64,000 nucleotides of DNA, taken from contig JAOAPC010000023.1 of the NCBI GenBank assembly GCA_025462735.1, forward strand, positions 1 through 64,000, read 5' to 3'. Position numbers and translations under genes: made by a program. Under the pieces are notes generated by a model. It was not told the origin of the DNA. It was given only the letters and a program-made list of their open reading frames with translations, and did not search any database. The first letter of the stretch is position 1; every line of letters starts with the position of its first letter. Of this stretch, positions 34,629-42,871 are shown piece after piece. Source of the stretch: Acidobacteriaceae bacterium. Lineage in GTDB: Bacteria; Acidobacteriota; Terriglobia; Terriglobales; Acidobacteriaceae.

Positions 34629-35065
34629 CCTGTAGCCCAAAGCGGCTATTCCATCGCTCTCGCTTTTCAACGAGTTACAAGGTCCGGGATTTCGCGACGG
34701 AGACCCCTTCGAAGTCTGGCACTTTGCCCTTCCACACCCCGGCCTTTCATCTCTGTAGCTAGAGAACTGCTACTCCGGCGCGAGTTACCGGATAAGCGCG
34801 TCGTTCGACTCTGGCGCGCCTGAGAAAACCTCCAACGAGAGCTTGTACCTCTTGCAGCGAACTGCACTCGCCTCTAATCTCCGTTCATCGCCAGCAACAA
34901 ACTCTTCGGAGTCCATCCCCCTTGCTCGGTGATTTAGAAGGTTTGCCGGACTGCTTAATCGCATCCGTCTCCTAAAATTTCCCGTGGTTCTTGCCATCGC
35001 GGCATTCGGGCGAAATTCTGCACTTTTAAGGGTCAAGCAGGCGCTGTGACCCAGAGGGCGAAGCT

Positions 35066-35620
35066 ATGAGCACACTTACTCAATCCTGGCAAAGCGCGGC
35101 TGCGACCCTGATAACTGCAGCCGAGGAGCAAAACTGGTACGCACTGCTCACCCGCGCTCGTCACGAAAGAGTTGTGGCTCAGCGGCTTGGCGAGGTAGGA
35201 GTTACATCCTTCCTCCCCACAGTTACGCAGGAACGCAAGTGGAGCGATCGCAAAAAGCTGGTTGAGTTTCCCCTCTTTAGTTGCTACGTCTTCGCAAAGT
35301 TGTGTCCAACGAATGAAGGACGTCTGAAGGCACTGCGAATCGATGGCGTGTATAGCCTAGTCGGAACTCGCGGAGAAGGCACCACGATCCCTGACGACCA
35401 GATTGAAGCGGTCCGTAGAATCACCGAGGAACAATTCGCGTGGCACTCTCATCCTTTTCTCAAAATTGGGCAGCGTGTACGCATCCGTAGCGGCGCGTTG
35501 GATGGAGTCGAAGGCATTCTCGTCGCCCGCAGCGGTGAGTCCACTTTGGTCGTGTCCGTCGATGCAATTCAAAGATCATTGTCCGTACGCATCGAGGGAT
35601 ACGACGTCGAACCGGTCTAA
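35066..35620 (+). CDS. NusG-like transcription elongation/antitermination factor
   Basis: 184 aa. The NGN domain begins EEQNWYALLTRARHERVVAQ and ends around FVFAKL-type text (FSCYVFAKLCPTNEGRLKAL). A KOW domain follows at the C-terminus (KIGQRVRIRSGALDGVEGIL). This is a specialised NusG paralogue of the RfaH/UpxY/LoaP type rather than housekeeping NusG, inferred from its position as first gene of a polysaccharide operon and not between secE and rplK. Such factors let RNA polymerase read through long polysaccharide operons. A GAGGG Shine-Dalgarno precedes the ATG. The two-component-like gene follows 11 bp later. Confidence 0.88.
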   Translation: MSTLTQSWQSAAATLITAAEEQNWYALLTRARHERVVAQRLGEVGVTSFLPTVTQERKWSDRKKLVEFPLFSCYVFAKLCPTNEGRLKALRIDGVYSLVGTRGEGTTIPDDQIEAVRRITEEQFAWHSHPFLKIGQRVRIRSGALDGVEGILVARSGESTLVVSVDAIQRSLSVRIEGYDVEPV

Positions 35621-35631
35621 CCGACTTTCCA

Positions 35632-37164
35632 TTGTTTGCTTCAAAAACTGGTAATCACGTGAGAGAAAACGCGACTGCAACCGTTCGTCTGCTGGTTGTG
35701 AGTAGGGAGCCTGCGGTGCTCCGGCCTCTATGGTCAGTTGGCGAGTCCAATTCATGGCACCTGGAGACCGCGGGTAGCGGTTGGGAAGCGCTGGAGCGCA
35801 TTCAGTCCGGCGCTGTACCCGACTTGCTCTTACTCGATTTACCGCGTGGCGACGCCGACACTTTGCACGTCCTGCGGTGGGTGCGCCGGTTACGTCCTGA
35901 GCTTCCGATTATTTTGCTTTCATATGCAGAGGATGCCTCCCGCGAAAAAGAAGCAGTCCGGCTTGGCGCTCAGGATTTCCTGGTTCGGCCATTCGACGAA
36001 CATCAACTGGAAACCGCCATTCGACGCCATCTTGCTTCTCTGCGCGATCTCGCTGTTGGCGATTGCGCCAGTGAAGACGTGGAGGAGCTTGGCGAAGATG
36101 CGTTCTTTGTTGGCGTCAGCCCAGTAATGCAGAAGCTTCGTGCCCAAGCCGAGTTGCTGTCTCAGGCTGATGTGCCCGTCCTTATCGTTGGTGAGTCCGG
36201 AGCCGGCCGGGAAACTACCGCGCGGCTGATTCACAAGCTGTCCGTCCGCTCCGGCTTCAGGTTCCTCAAAGTAAATTGTGCAGCTTTGCCCGGCGACCTT
36301 CTTGAGAAGGAACTGTTCGGCTACGGGGGGCGCCTAGCCAACAGAGGCGAACCTTCGGTTGTCGGGAAGCTGGAACTCTGCGAGAAAGGAACTATCTTCC
36401 TCGATGAAATCGTCGAGATGCCACTCAGCCTCCAGGAAAAATTGCTCCAGGTGCTCCAGGAGAAGCAGTTCCTTAAGCCGGGGACGGCCAACTACATCGA
36501 CGTTGATGTGCGAGTGGTTGTCTCCAGCGACGTCAACATCGAGCGCGCGCCATCGGAAAATAAGCTTCGTGAAGACCTTTACTACCGGCTGAGCGCGTTT
36601 ACGGTTCATGTGCCGGCATTGCGCCAGCGCCGGGACGAGATTCATATCCTGCTGCAACACTTTATGCATAAACTGGCCAGACATTACGGCCTTCCGGCAC
36701 GTGATTTCTCGCCCGCGGTGCTGACTGAGTGTCAACAATACTCATGGCCTGGCAACGTTAGTGAACTCGAGAATTTTGTGAAGCGTTACCTGATGGTTGG
36801 TGACGAAGAATTCAATTTGTCAGGCTCCGGCGAACACGGATCCGCTGGAAACGTTTCAACGCGCGCAACTTCAAGCAATGGGATGGGGAAGGCGAGAGCT
36901 GAGTACGAGGGATCCAGCAAGTCGCTGAAGTCCTTGATACGCGATGTGAAATCTCAGGCGGAACGAAACGCCATTGCTGCCGCGCTCGAAAGGACCGGAT
37001 GGAACCGTAAGGCTGCGGCGCGCTTGCTGAAGGTCAGCTACCGGACCATGTTGTACAAGATCGAGCAATACCGGATGAGTTCCTCCGATCCTTTCTCCCT
37101 TCCGTTCGTAAGCGGGAACGGGCTCAAAGGAAATGGTCATCCGCTCAAAGACAAAGCCAACTAA
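35632..37164 (+). CDS. NtrC-like regulator with degenerate AAA+ domain (no GAFTGA)
   Basis: 510 aa from TTG 35632; GTG 35659 is an alternative. The receiver domain (~17-130) keeps the phospho-acceptor Asp69 in DLLLLDLPRGD. The AAA+ domain (~155-390) has Walker A GESGAGRE, where Arg193 replaces the catalytic Lys. Walker B TIFLDEI and the arginine-finger segment REDLYYRLSAF are intact. The segment that should hold GAFTGA reads ELFGYGGRLANRGEPSVVGK, so the sigma-54 contact loop is missing. A Fis-type helix-turn-helix follows (GWNRKAAARLLKVSYRTMLY). It resembles PrsR-type regulators of polysaccharide clusters but probably does not activate sigma-54 conventionally. Confidence 0.85.
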   Translation: MFASKTGNHVRENATATVRLLVVSREPAVLRPLWSVGESNSWHLETAGSGWEALERIQSGAVPDLLLLDLPRGDADTLHVLRWVRRLRPELPIILLSYAEDASREKEAVRLGAQDFLVRPFDEHQLETAIRRHLASLRDLAVGDCASEDVEELGEDAFFVGVSPVMQKLRAQAELLSQADVPVLIVGESGAGRETTARLIHKLSVRSGFRFLKVNCAALPGDLLEKELFGYGGRLANRGEPSVVGKLELCEKGTIFLDEIVEMPLSLQEKLLQVLQEKQFLKPGTANYIDVDVRVVVSSDVNIERAPSENKLREDLYYRLSAFTVHVPALRQRRDEIHILLQHFMHKLARHYGLPARDFSPAVLTECQQYSWPGNVSELENFVKRYLMVGDEEFNLSGSGEHGSAGNVSTRATSSNGMGKARAEYEGSSKSLKSLIRDVKSQAERNAIAAALERTGWNRKAAARLLKVSYRTMLYKIEQYRMSSSDPFSLPFVSGNGLKGNGHPLKDKAN

Positions 37165-37207
37165 CCGGAAACCAGTCGTAAGGCGGCCGAACGATTTAGG
37201 AGTACCT

Positions 37208-37867
37208 ATGCGATCTAATCTTAGAAGCGTCCTCAAACAAACGATCCTCGCCATGAGCGTAATGTCTTCTGGGTGGGTGTGGGCTCAAAATGCACTGCCG
37301 ACGAGTGCGAAAACTGAAGCTCCGGTAACCGTCGCCTCACTTGCTCAGGTCGTCGAGGCTCCGGTCAGCAAGCCGCATGATGACAGTTTTGTGATCGGGG
37401 CCAACGACGTGCTCGCGATCAATGTTTGGAAAGAGCCGGACGTTTCCCGTTCAGTTCCGGTGCGTTCGGATGGAAAGATCTCGCTCCCGCTGGCCGGAGA
37501 AGTACAGGCTGCGGGCGTAACGCCCCTGAAATTGGAACAGGATATTGCCAGTAAATTGCAGAACTACATTTCTGAGCCGGAAGTTACAGTCATCGTCCAA
37601 CAGATTAACAGTCAAAAGTTCAACATCCTAGGCATGGTTAACCGACCCGGCTCGTATTCCTTATCTAATTCCTCGACAGTCTTGGACGCTGTTGCGGTTG
37701 CCGGTGGTTTCCGGGACTTTGCCAAGCAGAAGTCGATCTACGTTCTTCGCCAGAATCCAGACGGCACGCATTCACGCATGCCTTTCAATTACAAAGACGT
37801 AGTCAAGGGAAAGAACTCCACACAAAATGTGAAGCTTCAGCCGAACGACACTATTGTTATTCCGTAG
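37208..37867 (+). CDS. polysaccharide export protein (Wza-like)
   Basis: 219 aa from MRSNLRSVLKQTILAMSVMS, chosen for AGGAG upstream; the frame is open further but overlaps the regulator gene. Signal peptide with cleavage near VWAQ. A Poly_export domain (IGANDVLAINVWKEPDVSRS, VPVRSDGKISLPLAGEVQAA) is followed by one SLBB domain (FNILGMVNRPGSYSLSNSST). It is shorter than Wza and closest in size to export proteins of XrtA-type loci. There is no lipobox Cys. It forms the periplasmic/outer-membrane exit with the following barrel gene (6 bp gap). Confidence 0.92.
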   Translation: MRSNLRSVLKQTILAMSVMSSGWVWAQNALPTSAKTEAPVTVASLAQVVEAPVSKPHDDSFVIGANDVLAINVWKEPDVSRSVPVRSDGKISLPLAGEVQAAGVTPLKLEQDIASKLQNYISEPEVTVIVQQINSQKFNILGMVNRPGSYSLSNSSTVLDAVAVAGGFRDFAKQKSIYVLRQNPDGTHSRMPFNYKDVVKGKNSTQNVKLQPNDTIVIP

Positions 37868-37873
37868 GTTTAT

Positions 37874-39223
37874 ATGACTACTCGTACTTCACTGCTCGTA
37901 CTGATCTTGCTGGCGGCTGTGCCGCTTTGGTCGCAGGATGATGCCGCCCCAACCAGCGAACCATCCATGGCGGGGAACGACTCGCAAATGGCCGTCCCGC
38001 CTCCGGTGAGCGCCGAATCATATCCGACTGTCACTGGTTCTGAAGCGCGATCGAATTACTTGCGCACTGGACTCACGGTGACTTCGACCTACAGTGATAA
38101 CCTTCTCGGCGGGATAAGCCCGCGTCCAGTCAGCGACGAGAGCTATTCCATTGCACCCTACATCGCATTGGATGAAACTACTTCTCGCCTGCACTCGACT
38201 CTGACTTTTGCTCCGGGGTTTACCTTTTATCAGCACACCAGTAATCGGAACGAAGCCGACGAAAATGCCGGCTTGGATGTGTCGTACCGCTTGAGTCCGC
38301 ATGTGACCCTGAGCCTGGTTGACACATTCCGTAAATCGTCAAACCTGCTGAATCAACCGAATAGTTTCGGAAACTCTGTATTTGGCTCGGGACAGGCATC
38401 GCCAGTGACCGTGATTGCGCCAGTTGCAGACCAACTCAGTAACACCGGAACAGCGCAACTTACATACCAGTTCGGCCTCAATGCTATGGTTGGTGTCAGC
38501 GGAACATTTACTAATCTGCACTATTCGAATCCTGCGGAAGTTCATGGGCTCTACGATTCAGGATCAAGAGGCGGCTCTGCCTTCTACACTCACCGCCTTT
38601 CCGGCAGGCACTATGTCGGCGCCACATACCAATACCAGATGCTGCTCGCAGATCCCGTCGGATTTCGGGCTGAGACACAAACGCACGCGCTGATGCTCTT
38701 CTACACTTTGTACCTGAAACCTACGCTTTCGCTTTCACTCTTTGGTGGCCCGCAATACTCCGATACACAAGAGTCGATTGCGCCCAGGTTGCGTACATGG
38801 TCACCCGCGACGGGAGCCAGTCTGGCCTGGCAAGAACGACAGACGAACTTTGCGATTGGCTATTCACGCATGATTGCGCCTGGTGGTGGATTGATTGGCG
38901 CCGTGCACCAAGACGCGGGAACCGTGTCGGTGCGCCGTCAACTGGCCCGCACAATGAGCGTCGGTCTACAAGGGCAGTACGCGAACAACCGGCTTCTCGA
39001 CACTAAATTGCTTCAGGCAGTTGGAGGATTCAGTGGTAGCGGACATTCGATTTCCGGAACTGCATCGATCCAGCGGCAATTGGGAGAGCATTTTGCGTTA
39101 GACCTGGGATACTCGCGGATCCACCAGAGCTATAGCAACATCGCCGCTGTATCCAACGCGCCCGATACAAATCGCGGCTGGATATCAGTTTCCTACCAAT
39201 TTGCGAAACCGCTCGGTAGATAA
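37874..39223 (+). CDS. outer-membrane beta-barrel protein of the exopolysaccharide operon
   Basis: 449 aa. Signal peptide TSLLVLILLAAVPLWSQ. From residue ~55 the protein is alternating amphipathic strands with aromatic girdles (LRTGLTVTSTYSDNLLGG, RHYVGATYQYQMLLADPVGF, ALDLGYSRIHQSY) and ends VSYQFAKPLGR. It is analogous to the TIGR03016-type outer-membrane proteins of PEP-CTERM/XrtA polysaccharide loci, by position and architecture only. It may form the outer-membrane channel that the short Wza-like protein lacks. Translation is tightly packed with its neighbours. Confidence 0.82.
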   Translation: MTTRTSLLVLILLAAVPLWSQDDAAPTSEPSMAGNDSQMAVPPPVSAESYPTVTGSEARSNYLRTGLTVTSTYSDNLLGGISPRPVSDESYSIAPYIALDETTSRLHSTLTFAPGFTFYQHTSNRNEADENAGLDVSYRLSPHVTLSLVDTFRKSSNLLNQPNSFGNSVFGSGQASPVTVIAPVADQLSNTGTAQLTYQFGLNAMVGVSGTFTNLHYSNPAEVHGLYDSGSRGGSAFYTHRLSGRHYVGATYQYQMLLADPVGFRAETQTHALMLFYTLYLKPTLSLSLFGGPQYSDTQESIAPRLRTWSPATGASLAWQERQTNFAIGYSRMIAPGGGLIGAVHQDAGTVSVRRQLARTMSVGLQGQYANNRLLDTKLLQAVGGFSGSGHSISGTASIQRQLGEHFALDLGYSRIHQSYSNIAAVSNAPDTNRGWISVSYQFAKPLGR

Positions 39224-39233
39224 ATCTCGGACA

Positions 39234-40850
39234 ATGACCTCAATGACGCAAGATATAGAAGAGCGGAGTTCCGGCGGATTCACACCAGATCAACTTCTGG
39301 ACATCGCACGCCGCCGACACTTTCATTTTCTGATTCCGTTGTTTCTGGGCTGGCTGGCAGTGTGGGGATCCAGTTGGTTCCTCGCGCCGCGGTACCGTTC
39401 CGCCACGCTGATTTTGGTGGAGCAGCAAGCGATGCCGAAAAATTATGTGACCCCGAACGTATCGGACGATCTCCAAGCGCGCCTGCAGACCATCACCCAG
39501 CAGATTCTTAGCCGGACGCGCCTCTTGCATATTATTGACGAACTCCATTTGTACCCTGGCACGCAGTCGAACCAGGATGAGAAAGTCGAGCGTATGCGCA
39601 AGGATATCGAAATCGCATTAGTGCGTGACGCTGGCGATCGGGTAACTGCATTTAACGTCTATTACTCTTCCGGTGATCCTTATACGGCGCAGCAGGCAAC
39701 CAGCGAACTGACTAATCTTTTTATCAATGAGAATCTCGAAGTAAGGCAACAGCAATCGGAAGGTACCACTAGGTTTCTAGTCGATCAGCTTGAAACCGCG
39801 CGAAAAAGTTTGGCTGACCAGGAAGAAAAAGTCCGTGAGTTCAAAAGCCAACATATGGGTGAGTTGCCCGGGCAGCTTGGGACGAACCTGCAAATTCTGA
39901 GCGGGCTGCAAGGCCAACTGCAGTCTGAGGCTGATGCGATCAATGCTGCCAAGCAGCAGCACGCGTATTTACAGACCCTGGTGGATCAATACCGTGCTCT
40001 GCAGGCAGCCCCCAAGACTGCTGACGGGGCTCCGATGGGGCTACCGGCGCTGGACGAAGAACTGGAAAAGCTGAAGGGACAATTGGCGGACCTCAGCTCA
40101 CGGTATACCGACCGCCATCCCGATGTTCGCAAGCTAAAACAGCAGATTGCCAAGACCGAAAAGATCCGGCAGCAGATCTCCGCTGATCTGAAGACGAGAA
40201 GCGCCGCTGTCCAAAACGATAACAGCGCTGCCTCGTCAGCTCCGGAAGCGCTTAACGCCAACGGCACCCCGTCACCGATGGCCCAAATTCACAGCCAGTT
40301 GCAGGCCAATGAGTTTGAAATTTCGAATCGCGAACACGCGGTGGCGGACCTTAAAAATAAGATCGCAGATTACCAGACGCGTTTGAATCAGGAGCCGGTG
40401 CGTGAGCAGCAGCTTACAGATCTGAGCCGTGGCTACGACCAATCAAAAGCCAACTACGACGATCTTCTGAAAAAGAAGAACGAATCCGCCATGGCCACCA
40501 GCATGGAGTTGCTGCAGCAGGGCGAGCGTTTTCGGATTATTGATCCGCCTAGCTTGCCGCTTAAACCTGATTTCCCGAACCGTCTGAAGTTCTGCGGGAT
40601 AGGACTGGCAGTTGGCCTTGCGCTTGGGGCCGGCGTAGTTGCTGGTTTCGAGATGCTCGATGACAGGCTTTATAGCGAGAAAGAAATTCAGGAGATGATC
40701 CCGGCACCCGTGATCTCAGAAATTCCCGTTATCGTTAATCTGTGTGACGAGCAAAGCGCAAAGGAGAAACTTTGGCTGGGATGGGCCACAGCAGCAGTTG
40801 TGGTCCTTAGCATTGTTGCGGGATCTGCCTTCAGCTATTTGCGCGGCTAA
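39234..40850 (+). CDS. chain-length determinant protein (Wzz/GumC type)
   Basis: About 538 aa from MTSMTQDIEERSSGG; a start 33 bases upstream overlaps the barrel gene. Inner-membrane co-polymerase: first transmembrane helix ~30-50 (FLIPLFLGWLAVWGSSWFLA), periplasmic Wzz domain and long coiled coils to ~440 (QLETARKSLADQEEKVREFK, HPDVRKLKQQIAKTEKIRQQ), the GNVR-like region IIDPPSLPLKPDFPNR, second helix (GIGLAVGLALGAGVVAGF) and a third hydrophobic stretch at the C-terminus. There is no kinase domain; the kinase is the separate gene two positions downstream. It controls polymer length and bridges to the export protein. Confidence 0.92.
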   Translation: MTSMTQDIEERSSGGFTPDQLLDIARRRHFHFLIPLFLGWLAVWGSSWFLAPRYRSATLILVEQQAMPKNYVTPNVSDDLQARLQTITQQILSRTRLLHIIDELHLYPGTQSNQDEKVERMRKDIEIALVRDAGDRVTAFNVYYSSGDPYTAQQATSELTNLFINENLEVRQQQSEGTTRFLVDQLETARKSLADQEEKVREFKSQHMGELPGQLGTNLQILSGLQGQLQSEADAINAAKQQHAYLQTLVDQYRALQAAPKTADGAPMGLPALDEELEKLKGQLADLSSRYTDRHPDVRKLKQQIAKTEKIRQQISADLKTRSAAVQNDNSAASSAPEALNANGTPSPMAQIHSQLQANEFEISNREHAVADLKNKIADYQTRLNQEPVREQQLTDLSRGYDQSKANYDDLLKKKNESAMATSMELLQQGERFRIIDPPSLPLKPDFPNRLKFCGIGLAVGLALGAGVVAGFEMLDDRLYSEKEIQEMIPAPVISEIPVIVNLCDEQSAKEKLWLGWATAAVVVLSIVAGSAFSYLRG

Positions 40851-40859
40851 GTTCAACCT

Positions 40860-41837
40860 ATGTACGAAAGCTTTTACAACCTGAAACGCGGCCCGTTCGA
40901 TATTACTCCGGACCCCTCGTTTCTTTTTTCTACCAAGCGGCACAACGAAGCCCTGGCAGCTTTGTACTATGGTGTGCGCTGGCGCAAAGGGTTCGTCGTG
41001 CTGACCGGGCAGGTTGGTACAGGCAAAACGCTGCTGCTCCGATGCCTACTTCAGTTACTCAAGCAAAGCAAAGACGTTGCTTACGCCTATCTGTTCAGTA
41101 GCCGGCTTTCGCCAACTGAATTTCTGCAGTACATTGTCAGCGACTTCGGACTCCCGTCCGGCGGGAAGAACAAAGGTGAGCTGCTGTTCGATCTCTGCAA
41201 CTTCGTCGTAAATCGTGGCCTCAACGGGCTCACGACTGTACTCATCGTGGACGAAGCCCATCACCTTTCCGCAGAGACACTCGAAGAAGTCCGCTTACTT
41301 ACAAACCTCGAAACCGCCGAGCAGAAGCTGTTGCAGATAGTACTCGTGGGCCAGCCTGAGCTGGATGACAAGCTCGATTCGGTCAAACTTACGCAATTAA
41401 AACAGAGGATCGCGATTCGTTCGCATTTAGAGCCGCTGGACCAAGAAGATACAAAAGGCTATATTGAGAGCCGTCTGCGATTGGTTAGAGCCAACTCGCA
41501 TACCGAAATCCTGTTTCCTGACAAAACCATCGCTGCCGTATTTCGCCACTCTCGCGGCATTCCACGACTGATCAATACCATCTGCGAAAACGCGCTTCTC
41601 TCGTGCTATGCCAAGCAGTTGCCGAGTGTTACGCCGGAAGTGATCGATGAAGTTGCCCGCGACTTTCGTCTTAACGTAGTTCGCCCAGCGGAAGTCGACA
41701 AACTTGGCGGTTTTGATGAAATCGACCTGCAGCGAGCGGCAAGGATTCTGTTGGATCTGTACAGCTCGATGAATAGACCTCTCACGCGCGATATTGATGC
41801 GCCCTCGCCAGTAGCCGCTCGAGCTCGACAAGCATGA
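40860..41837 (+). CDS. AAA ATPase of ExeA/TIGR03015 type
   Basis: 325 aa. It begins YESFYNLKRGPFDITPDPSF, the typical opening of ExeA-like and XrtA-locus ATPases. Walker A GQVGTGKT, Walker B TVLIVDEAHHLS and sensor region VLVGQPELDDKL are intact. The C-terminal lid has RGIPRLINTICENALLSCYA. ATPases of this kind are found in most XrtA/PEP-CTERM polysaccharide operons, where their exact role is unclear. It lacks the C-terminal peptidoglycan-binding domain of ExeA. The stop overlaps the start of the kinase gene in ATGA (41834-41837), which suggests translational coupling. Confidence 0.88.
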   Translation: MYESFYNLKRGPFDITPDPSFLFSTKRHNEALAALYYGVRWRKGFVVLTGQVGTGKTLLLRCLLQLLKQSKDVAYAYLFSSRLSPTEFLQYIVSDFGLPSGGKNKGELLFDLCNFVVNRGLNGLTTVLIVDEAHHLSAETLEEVRLLTNLETAEQKLLQIVLVGQPELDDKLDSVKLTQLKQRIAIRSHLEPLDQEDTKGYIESRLRLVRANSHTEILFPDKTIAAVFRHSRGIPRLINTICENALLSCYAKQLPSVTPEVIDEVARDFRLNVVRPAEVDKLGGFDEIDLQRAARILLDLYSSMNRPLTRDIDAPSPVAARARQA

Positions 41838-42817
41838 GTCATATATTTGACGCTTTACAAAAATCGGCCGGTGAAGACACCGATCTAAATATCCCTTCGG
41901 CATTGCTGGCTACGCAGCTGCTGGAAGCAACCGAGCGCAAGACCGCAGCCGCACGAGCCAGTACCGCGGTTTTCGAAGAGCCGTCGCTGCCACCTGAGAT
42001 AGCGGCCATTGTCGGGCTGAGGGCTCCTCTTAATTCTGCGGCGTCGAGTCGCGTAGCAATCGAGCTGCCGGGCACAACCGACTCGCCTGTAGGCCGACCC
42101 AGCGTTGACCAGTTCAGCCAGTTTCAATCTCTCAAAGTATTAGTCCCGCCGCAAAGCCGTGTGGTTTGCGTCACTGACAAGGAAAGTCTGGCTGCCGAAA
42201 AGTTCCGCTTCCTTAGTGTTCGCCTTCGGCAGCTTCAGCAAAGCCGTTCGTTGAAAAAGGTGTTGATCACCAGCACGATCCCGCAGGAAGGCAAGAGCAT
42301 GGTTGCCGCCAACCTAGCGTGCACCCTGGCGCGGAGAACGCAACAAAAGACATTGCTTCTGGACGGAGACTGGCGTCGACCTTCGGTAGCGCGGCTGTTC
42401 GGCCTAGGAAAAACTCCCGGAATCAGTGAATGGCTACAAGGCGAGCGCGGCCCCATGACGAGCATTTATCACCTCGAAGAGGCGGGCTTATGGGTGCTGC
42501 CGGCGGGCAATGCACCCAGGAATCCTCTGGAGCTGATGCAGTCGGGCCGATTATCCAGTCTGATGGACCAGCTGACCGCATGGTTCGATTGGGTGGTTAT
42601 CGATTCGCCTCCAGTGCTGCCGCTTGCCGACACCAGCGTCTGGATGAGGCTTGCCGACGGCGTTCTCCTGGTTACTCGACAGGGAACTACTGAAAGAGAA
42701 CAACTCAAGCGCGGACTTCAAGCCCTCGAGCCTTCAAAGCTCCTTGGATCGATCTTAAACTGCTCCGCAAAATCAGCTCAAAGCGACTGTTACTACCAGC
42801 TTCCAGCACAATCTTAG
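41834..42817 (+). CDS. bacterial tyrosine kinase, CpsD/CapB type
   Basis: 327 aa cytoplasmic BY-kinase. Walker A TSTIPQEGKSMVAANLA, Walker A' LLLDGDWRRPS and Walker B WVVIDSPPVLPLAD are intact. The C-terminal tail has a small Tyr cluster (SDCYYQLPAQS), fewer than the usual four to seven tyrosines. The first ~95 residues are a variable linker that should dock on the Wzz-like protein. Cycles of tail phosphorylation control polymerisation and export. It lies directly downstream of the ATPase (4-bp overlap) and ends the export block. Confidence 0.9.
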   Translation: MSHIFDALQKSAGEDTDLNIPSALLATQLLEATERKTAAARASTAVFEEPSLPPEIAAIVGLRAPLNSAASSRVAIELPGTTDSPVGRPSVDQFSQFQSLKVLVPPQSRVVCVTDKESLAAEKFRFLSVRLRQLQQSRSLKKVLITSTIPQEGKSMVAANLACTLARRTQQKTLLLDGDWRRPSVARLFGLGKTPGISEWLQGERGPMTSIYHLEEAGLWVLPAGNAPRNPLELMQSGRLSSLMDQLTAWFDWVVIDSPPVLPLADTSVWMRLADGVLLVTRQGTTEREQLKRGLQALEPSKLLGSILNCSAKSAQSDCYYQLPAQS

Positions 42818-42871
42818 TCTGACTCCTCCGCAAGCAATTCCAAAAACAAATTCAATCGGGAGAATGAACTT

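Larger units (their letters stand above)
34309..35065. other. 757-bp intergenic control region of the exopolysaccharide cluster
   Basis: No credible gene in either strand. It contains a -24/-12-like promoter at 34612-34628 with a short dyad about 116 bp upstream. From the predicted +1 near 34639 to the NusG-like ATG is about 427 nt of untranslated leader. That is the usual place for the pause or ops-like element through which a specialised NusG paralogue loads, but I found no element I can name. Confidence 0.45.
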
